Positions 60,201 to 64,000 of a DNA stretch of 64,000 bases are shown here, one piece after another. The translations under genes and the position numbers were made by a program. Origin of the DNA: Streptomyces pyxinae (GTDB lineage: Bacteria; Actinomycetota; Actinomycetes; Streptomycetales; Streptomycetaceae). A model generated the notes under the pieces. It was not told where the DNA came from. It did no database searches and saw only the letters and a program-made list of their open reading frames with translations. Where the stretch lies: positions 124,001 through 188,000 of the forward strand of contig NZ_JANUGQ010000002.1 of assembly GCF_024756275.1 (NCBI RefSeq), given 5' to 3'. Positions within the stretch are counted from its first letter, which is position 1; every line of letters starts with the position of its first letter.

Positions 60201-63200
60201 GCCCGGCTCCCGGATGTACCGCACCGGGGACCTGGCCCGGCTCCGCACGGACGGCGAACTGGAGTATCTGGGCCGCGTGGACCACCAGGTCAAACTGCGC
60301 GGCTTCCGGATCGAGCTGGGTGAGATCGAGGCGGCGCTCACCGCCCTGCCGGGCGTCCGGGGCGCGGCCGCCCTGCTCCGCCGGGACCGCCCCGGCACCC
60401 CGCTGCTCACCGGCTACGCCACCCCCGCCCCCGGCGCCCGGCTCGACCCGGAGGAACTGCGCGCCGCCCTGGCCCGCACCCTCCCCGACTACGCGGTGCC
60501 GGCCGCGCTGGTGGTGCTGGAGGCGCTGCCGCTCAGCCCCAACGGCAAGGTGGACCGGGCCGCCCTGCCCGCCCCGGCCGCGCCCGAGGACGCCGGGGCG
60601 GCCCCGGCCGAGGGACCGGCCGCCGAACTCGCCGTACTCTTCGCCGAGTTGCTTCATCTGGACCGGCCGGTCGGCGCCGACGAGTCGTTCTTCTCGCTCG
60701 GCGGCGACAGCATCACCTCCATCCAGCTGGTCGCCCGGGCCCGGCAGTCCGGCCTTCCGGTCACCGCCCGGCAGGTCTTCGAGCACCCCACCCCCCGGGG
60801 CCTCGCCGCCGCCGTCGGCGCGCTCCGGGGCCCGGCGGCGCCCGGGGGAGTCCCGGCGCCGTCGGGCGTGACCGCGACGGCGGCCCCGCTCACCCCGCTG
60901 ATGCGCTGGCTGCGCGGCCACCCGGACCACTGGCGCACCTTCCACCAGTCGATGCTGGTCACCCTGGACGCGACGGTGACCGGGGAGCGGCTGCGGTACG
61001 CCCTCCGGGCGCTGCTCGGCACCCATGCCCTGCTCACCGCCCGGGCGGTGACCGTCCCGGACGGGACCGTCACCCTGGAACCCGCCGTCATCGGCGGCGC
61101 CGGTGACGGTCCCGGCGTCCCGCTGACCGTGGTCGACGTGGACGCCGAGCCGGGCGGCGACCCGGCCGGCCCGCCGGAGCACCCCGGCTCCGGCGACGAC
61201 GACAAGGCGCTCCGGGCCGCGATCGCGGAGCACTCCGAGGCGGCCGTCCGGCGGCTGGACCCGGAGACCGGGCGGCTGGTGGAGGCCGTCTGGTTCCGCC
61301 GGGGTCCGGGCCGCGAAGGACGGCTGCTGCTGACCGTCCACCATCTCGCCGTGGACGGGGTCTCCTGGCGGGTGCTCCTCGCGGACCTCGCCCGGACGGT
61401 GGCCACCGGGCAGGCCCCCGAGCCACCCGGCACCCCGTTCGCCCACTGGGCCACCGCGCTCTACGGCGATCCCGGGCGGTTCGGGGACGAGCGCCCGTAC
61501 TGGGCCGGGGTGCTGCGCGACGCCCCCGTACCGCCGGCCCTGGTGCGAGCGGCGGGCGCCGCCGATGCCCCCGGACCGGTCGCCGGGCCCGGTGGAGACC
61601 GGCATCCGGCCGCCGGACCGGCCACCGCACCCGGTGGCGACCGGCCGGCCGCCGGTCCGCGTCCCGCCGCCGAGCTGCGGCTCCCACTCCCGGACGGGCT
61701 CACCGCCGCCCTGCTCGGGCCCACCGCCGCCGCCTTCCACACCGGCCCGGACGCCCTGCTGCTCGCCGCCCTGGCCCGGGCGCTCGGTGGGGGAGAGCTG
61801 CTGGTGGACCGGGAGTCGCACGGCCGCCACGAGGAGCTGGCCGAGGGCGCCGAACTCTCCCGTACGGTCGGCTGGTTCACCACCCAGTACCCGGTCCGGG
61901 CGGACGCCGGAGGCCATGACCTGGGACGGGCGGTCCGCCGGATCAAGGACCGGCTCCGCGAGGTGCCCGCCCGGGGCACCGGCTACGGCGCGCTGTACGG
62001 TTCCCGGCCCAGCGGCGCCCTGGTCGCCTTCAACCACCTGGGCCGGTTCACCGCCGCCGCCCCGGACGGCCCCTGGGGCCCGGCCCCCGAGTCCGACGCC
62101 GTGTACACCGGTCCGCTGCCGGTGCTGCTCGACGGCCATCTCCTCGATGTGCACGCCGCCACCCTGGACGGCCCGGACGGACCGGTGATGACCGTCCGCT
62201 GGACCTACGCCGCCGATGTGCTGACCCATGACGAAGTGGCCGGGTTCGCCCGCCGGTTCACCGAGGCGCTCACCGAACTGGCCGAGCGCCGTGACGAACC
62301 GGGCTTCGCCGGACACAGCCCGGGCGACTTCCCGGTCCGGCTCACCGAACCGGAGCTGGCCGAACTGGAGTCGGCCCACCCGGAGCTGGACGGGGTGCTG
62401 CCGCTCTCCCCGCTCCAGGAGGGACTGGCGTACCACGCCCTGACGGCGGGTGAGGACCTCGATGTCTACACGGTCCAGCTCGAACTGGAGCTGCGCGGCC
62501 CGCTGGACGCCGGGCGGCTCCGCCGGGCCGTCGCTGCCGTGCTCGCCCGCCACGCCAATCTGCGGGCCGGTTTCCGCCAGCTCGGCACCGGGCGGCTGGT
62601 CCAGTTCACCGTCGCCGGTGCCCCCGCGCCCTGGGCCGAGCACGACTGCCGGAACGACCCGGGAGAGGCCGCCCGGATGGCCGCCCGGGACCGGACCCGG
62701 CGCTTCGACCCGGACCGCCCGCCGCTGCTCCGCTTCACCCTGCTGCGGATCGCGGACGACCGCCGCCGGCTGCTCTTCACCAGCCACCATCTGCTGCTCG
62801 ACGGCTGGTCGGCCCCGCTGCTGCTGACCGATCTCCTCGACACCTACGCGGGCCGCCGCCCGGCCGCCCGCCGCCCCTACGCCGACTATCTGGACTGGCT
62901 CACCACCCGGGACCGCCCGGCCGCCGAGGCCGCCTGGCGCGGGGCGCTGGCCGGGATCACCGAACCCACCCTGGTGGCGGCCGGTTCCGACGCCGCGGGA
63001 CCGGTGGTGCCCGAGGAGACCGAGACGGTGCTGGGCCCGGAGCGCACCGCCGCGCTGGAGACGTACGCCAGGAGCGCCGGAACCACCCTCAACACCCTGC
63101 TCCAGACCGGCTGGGGCCTGGTGCTGGCCCACCTCACCGGCCAGGACGACGTGGTCTTCGGCGCCGCCGTCTCCGGCCGCCCCGCCGAACTCGACGGGGT

Positions 63201-64000
63201 GGGGGGCATGGTGGGCCTCTTCGTCAACACCGTCCCGGTCCGGGTACGGCTCCGCCCGGCCGCCACCCTGGACACCGCCGTGCGCGAGCTGCACCGCCGG
63301 ACCACCGGCCTGCTCGACCACCAGCATCTCGGACTGGCCGCCGTCCAGCGGGCGGTGGGGCTCCCGGCGCTCTTCGACACCCTCACCGTCTTCGAGAACT
63401 ACCCCTTCGACGAGGCCGCGCTCGCCGCCAGCGAGGACGCCGCCGGGCTGGAGGTACACGGAGTCGGCGGCCGGGACGCCACCCACTACCCGCTCACTCT
63501 CGCCGCGACCCTCCGGGACGGCCGGCTGCGGCTGGTGCTCAAATACCGGCCGGACGCGTACGACGCCGAGGGCGCCCGGCACCTCCTCGGGCTGCTCGAC
63601 CGGGCCCTGGACGGCCTGGCCCGCCAGCCGGAACTGCCGACCGGGCGACTGATGCCGGCACCCCCTCCGGGTGTCCCGGCGCAGCACCCGTGGACGCGGG
63701 TCCCGGCGGGCGAGCGGACCGGCCCGGCCGGACTCGCGGCGGCCGTCGCGGAAGTCGCCTCGGCCCGCCCGGACGCCCCGGCCATTCGTCCCCTGGACGG
63801 CGCCCCGGTGGTGTCGTACGGACAACTCGTCACCCGGGCCGCCCGGTTCGCGGACCGGTTGCGGGCCGCCGGAGCAGGGCCGGAGGCCGTGGTCGCCGTG
63901 CTGCTGCCGCGCTCCACCGACCTGGTGGTCAGCGAGCTGGCCGCCGTCTGGGCGGGTGCCGCCGTGCTGCCGCTCCACCCCGAGTGGCCGGCCGCCCGGA
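54247..64000 (+). CDS. Siderophore NRPS-2 (partial): C-A-T, C-A-T-E, C-A...
   Basis: At least 3,251 residues; the frame is open at the right edge. The GTG at 54247 overlaps the NRPS-1 stop. Order: C6-A6-T6, C7-A7-T7-E7, C8, start of A8. C6 ([34 protein letters not shown]) is of the D-acceptor form expected after E5. A6 reads DFWNVGMVHK (Thr); A7 reads DTWTIASVDK, unassigned, and is followed by E7. C8 ([29 protein letters not shown]) again fits an upstream D-residue. Carrier serines (GGHS in T6, GGDS in T7) and A cores are intact. The A7 domain contains a low-complexity tandem duplication before its A3 core. Chain release is not visible and must be encoded beyond the window. Confidence 0.93.
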   Translation, partial: MSADHGLEDILPLAPLQEGLLFHADFADGAVGAVGGDPGTAPAGAPDVYTMRLVFRLAGALDPEALRAALDTVLRRHGNLRAGFVQDGLDRPVQVVPRSWEVPWRVLDLRGEAPELRRAEEERVLTGERAHRFDLSRPPLLRAVLLRHADDDHTFVLTAHHILLDGWSVPLLGKELFAAYARSSGATDAPEPSAPRPYRDFLAWLAGRDRTAAEAAWRTALAPVTAPTLLAPADAGRAAAVPGPPVQLDLSVPAATAEALTALAAERGLTTAGLHQAAWGITLARLTGRREAVFGTTVSGRPAELDGADAMIGLFINTLPVVVQAPPGRSLAGTARALRDEQAALLDHQHLGLTDLQRLAGHGELFDTLLVVENFGVDTEGLARAQAAGGLTVTSVRGEDATHYPLTVVVHPGPEPRIALRHRPELLSTDRVRALGTAYLRVLAALGERPDQPVGAVGLLGARERRRVLDDGAAISAESYDPKDSLPARFAAVVAERPDAIAVSHSTGRPSYRELDERSDRIAALLREHGAGPGTFVALLLDPSPDQIAAVLGVLKTGAAYVPFATDAPLTRTAGQLASVRPVVGLTTTGRLPAPGDGTDRGTRWLALDEPGTVRRLAEPAAPVRVPVPGRSAAYVIHTSGSTGRPKGVVVEHRSVLRLLDTTAEDFAFGPDDVWTLFHAYAFDFSVWEIFGALLHGGRLVIVDRETTREPGEFAELLRRERVTVLNQTPSAFYELAQALTEKPVGVNELPLRAVVFGGEALDPARLGAWWRHAGTAGPELVNMYGITETTVHVTHRPLDPPEAGDPDTGTGADSGPDTARSPVGRPLADLSVRLLDTALHPVGPGTAGELYVAGPGLARGYLGAPGLTASRFVADPYGPPGSLMYRSGDLARWTGDGELDYLGRADEQVQIRGFRVEPGEARAALAALDGVAEAVVLARPAPGGSTRLLGYVLPAAGAGPLDPARLREALRERLPGYLVPDAVLPVERWPLTGNGKLDRRALPEPEDRAPGTGRAPATPDEEIVAGLFASVLDRERVGADEDFFALGGHSLLATRLAARVREALGVQLSVRDVFETGTVAALARRARTAGTAARPPLLPGPRPAELPLSPAQRRLWFLQQLHGVSGDYNIPFAARLTGPLDVAALRTAVRDLLVRHESLRTVFPATGGRPRQHILDPGELPDPLVVSDADTGELDRTLDALAGAPFDLGHEPPFRAQLLRLAPDQHLVVLVVHHIAADQWSARPLLRDLANAYAARREGRAPERPPLPVQYADYTLWQRRALGWDGENPDPDGVAAAQLAHWRTALAGLPAELPLPADHPRPAVPSHRGGFVRFTVDPATHRAMRRLAREEAASLFMVAHTALAVLLSRTGAGEDIVIGTPVAGRQDTALDELVGFFVNNLVLRTDLGGDPDVRELLRRVRETDLAAYAHAEVPFEHVVDALAPERSLARHPLFQVMLAYEHRAAGAVGLPGVTTTTVPVTGAAAKFDLTFTLAERDGTDGLDGLLEYATDLFQPASARALADRLVRLLTAAVTAPGTPVHRLEALSAAERAALLAPPESPESPDSPDVPEGDGGPSGGDATWAGLFAAVARKHPDLPALAGPTLAGATRRELDYARLDAAANALARTLLDRGVRPEDRVAVLLPRTVEAVVAQLAIAKAGAVHLPVDPGHPAERITGLLRDARPALLLTPDDDPVGPGAVHGGDGGLPGPVYGGSPDDDPVDEGDGGLPGPVVPRLAVGAGLLDASATDPGVWRTLSPASAAYIIHTSGSTGRPKGVVVTHTGLADLVRTLRDGFRPGPGSRVLQFASLGFDTSVWEIAMALLRGAALEIVPAGQRLGPPLAEFLTRHRISHLTLPPAVLAALDPGAVAPGTTLITAGEACTPELVRAWAPHTRMFNSYGPTETTVDITLWRCTAEGLYGPGSPVPVGRPVAGTAVRLLDARLRPVPPGTPGELYVAGTGLARGYHDRPGLTAERFPADPWGPPGSRMYRTGDLARLRTDGELEYLGRVDHQVKLRGFRIELGEIEAALTALPGVRGAAALLRRDRPGTPLLTGYATPAPGARLDPEELRAALARTLPDYAVPAALVVLEALPLSPNGKVDRAALPAPAAPEDAGAAPAEGPAAELAVLFAELLHLDRPVGADESFFSLGGDSITSIQLVARARQSGLPVTARQVFEHPTPRGLAAAVGALRGPAAPGGVPAPSGVTATAAPLTPLMRWLRGHPDHWRTFHQSMLVTLDATVTGERLRYALRALLGTHALLTARAVTVPDGTVTLEPAVIGGAGDGPGVPLTVVDVDAEPGGDPAGPPEHPGSGDDDKALRAAIAEHSEAAVRRLDPETGRLVEAVWFRRGPGREGRLLLTVHHLAVDGVSWRVLLADLARTVATGQAPEPPGTPFAHWATALYGDPGRFGDERPYWAGVLRDAPVPPALVRAAGAADAPGPVAGPGGDRHPAAGPATAPGGDRPAAGPRPAAELRLPLPDGLTAALLGPTAAAFHTGPDALLLAALARALGGGELLVDRESHGRHEELAEGAELSRTVGWFTTQYPVRADAGGHDLGRAVRRIKDRLREVPARGTGYGALYGSRPSGALVAFNHLGRFTAAAPDGPWGPAPESDAVYTGPLPVLLDGHLLDVHAATLDGPDGPVMTVRWTYAADVLTHDEVAGFARRFTEALTELAERRDEPGFAGHSPGDFPVRLTEPELAELESAHPELDGVLPLSPLQEGLAYHALTAGEDLDVYTVQLELELRGPLDAGRLRRAVAAVLARHANLRAGFRQLGTGRLVQFTVAGAPAPWAEHDCRNDPGEAARMAARDRTRRFDPDRPPLLRFTLLRIADDRRRLLFTSHHLLLDGWSAPLLLTDLLDTYAGRRPAARRPYADYLDWLTTRDRPAAEAAWRGALAGITEPTLVAAGSDAAGPVVPEETETVLGPERTAALETYARSAGTTLNTLLQTGWGLVLAHLTGQDDVVFGAAVSGRPAELDGVGGMVGLFVNTVPVRVRLRPAATLDTAVRELHRRTTGLLDHQHLGLAAVQRAVGLPALFDTLTVFENYPFDEAALAASEDAAGLEVHGVGGRDATHYPLTLAATLRDGRLRLVLKYRPDAYDAEGARHLLGLLDRALDGLARQPELPTGRLMPAPPPGVPAQHPWTRVPAGERTGPAGLAAAVAEVASARPDAPAIRPLDGAPVVSYGQLVTRAARFADRLRAAGAGPEAVVAVLLPRSTDLVVSELAAVWAGAAVLPLHPEWPAAR
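54265..57500 (+). other. NRPS-2 module 6: C (D-acceptor), A (Thr), T
   Basis: C6 HHILLDGWS is at about 54725. A6 has FDFSVWE (about 56297) and [11 protein letters not shown], giving a threonine code identical to A3. T6 carries LGGHSL. Confidence 0.82.
57550..62290 (+). other. NRPS-2 module 7: C, A (unassigned), T, E
   Basis: C7 has [10 protein letters not shown]7 reads FDTSVWE, TLPPA, ITAGEA and [11 protein letters not shown], giving DTWTIASVDK, for which I know no assignment. T7 has LGGDSI. E7 has [10 protein letters not shown] and [12 protein letters not shown], so a D-residue is expected. Confidence 0.72.
59328..59455 (+). repeat. Tandem duplication inside the A7 domain
   Basis: Two imperfect in-frame copies encode [20 protein letters not shown] and [15 protein letters not shown], joined by a VYGGSP segment, in the loop between the A2 and A3 cores. 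Confidence 0.7.
62390..64000 (+). other. NRPS-2 module 8 (partial): C (D-acceptor) and start of A
   Basis: C8 spans about 62390-63640 and ends with [13 protein letters not shown], like C5 and C6. The A8 domain starts near 63720 ([20 protein letters not shown]) and is cut before its specificity region. Confidence 0.8.

Noticed and set aside
41372..63978. Several 1,400-2,200-codon open frames antisense to the NRPS genes
   Set aside because: They mirror codon bias of the NRPS frames, show only low-complexity Gly/Arg/Val/Gln-rich sequence and carry no ribosome sites; the sense frames contain intact NRPS motifs throughout.

Overview
The window is very GC-rich DNA with strong third-position GC bias. 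It has rare leucine TTA codons in three genes, XRE/DUF397 pairs, a DasR-type operator, Tat-secreted enzymes and a large NRPS locus. Together these point to a Streptomyces-like actinomycete. There are no tRNA or rRNA genes, CRISPR arrays or intact transposases that I can see. The two outer genes run off the ends: a transporter tail on the left and an NRPS on the right.

Layout. (1) 1-3.3 kb: end of a membrane protein, a DUF3072 protein, and a chitin-degradation pair (AA10 lytic polysaccharide monooxygenase with a DasR-like site, and a GH18 chitinase) with a small antitoxin-like gene between them. (2) 3.4-7.8 kb: a two-gene unit, a small partner protein and a 1,328-residue STAND-type NTPase with about 14 WD40 repeats. 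(3) 8.1-15.6 kb: an accessory region. An XRE/DUF5753 regulator and DUF397 protein on the left are matched by a second DUF397 copy (164 bp with 2 mismatches) and XRE-gene debris on the right. Between the copies lie a second, TPR-like XRE regulator and a coupled operon: left-handed beta-helix protein, MurA-like enolpyruvyl transferase, serine beta-lactamase-like hydrolase. (4) 15.9-19.1 kb: NfeD/flotillin membrane pair and a PucR-type regulator. (5) 19.1-22.8 kb: the efeO-efeB-efeU ferrous/haem iron operon behind an iron box. (6) 23-28.1 kb: a secreted beta-propeller protein, an NCS1 nucleobase permease with a Cys-rich tail, and an amidohydrolase. (7) 28.4 kb to the end: a siderophore locus.

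The siderophore locus has an L-ornithine N5-monooxygenase divergent from an N5-hydroxyornithine formyltransferase and two FecCD permeases. A second transcription unit of mbtH, multicopper oxidase, NRPS-1 (6,011 aa, five modules) and NRPS-2 (at least 3,251 aa, two modules and part of a third) follows, with most starts overlapping the preceding stop. Iron boxes lie upstream of efeO, in the monooxygenase/formyltransferase divergent promoter and ahead of mbtH, so the whole right half is probably an iron-starvation regulon under a DmdR/IdeR-type repressor. Specificity codes read by eye give acyl?-Gly-Gly-Thr-Ser-(D)X-Thr-(D)X-... The first condensation domain resembles the EntF starter. The peptide is longer than coelichelin and I cannot match it to a known siderophore. 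The multicopper oxidase of the phenoxazinone-synthase type inside the assembly-line operon is the most unusual part.

The second candidate for something undescribed is the helix protein/MurA-like/serine hydrolase operon. It is enclosed by a duplicated regulator module, and its MurA-like enzyme has Asp where canonical MurA has its reactive Cys.
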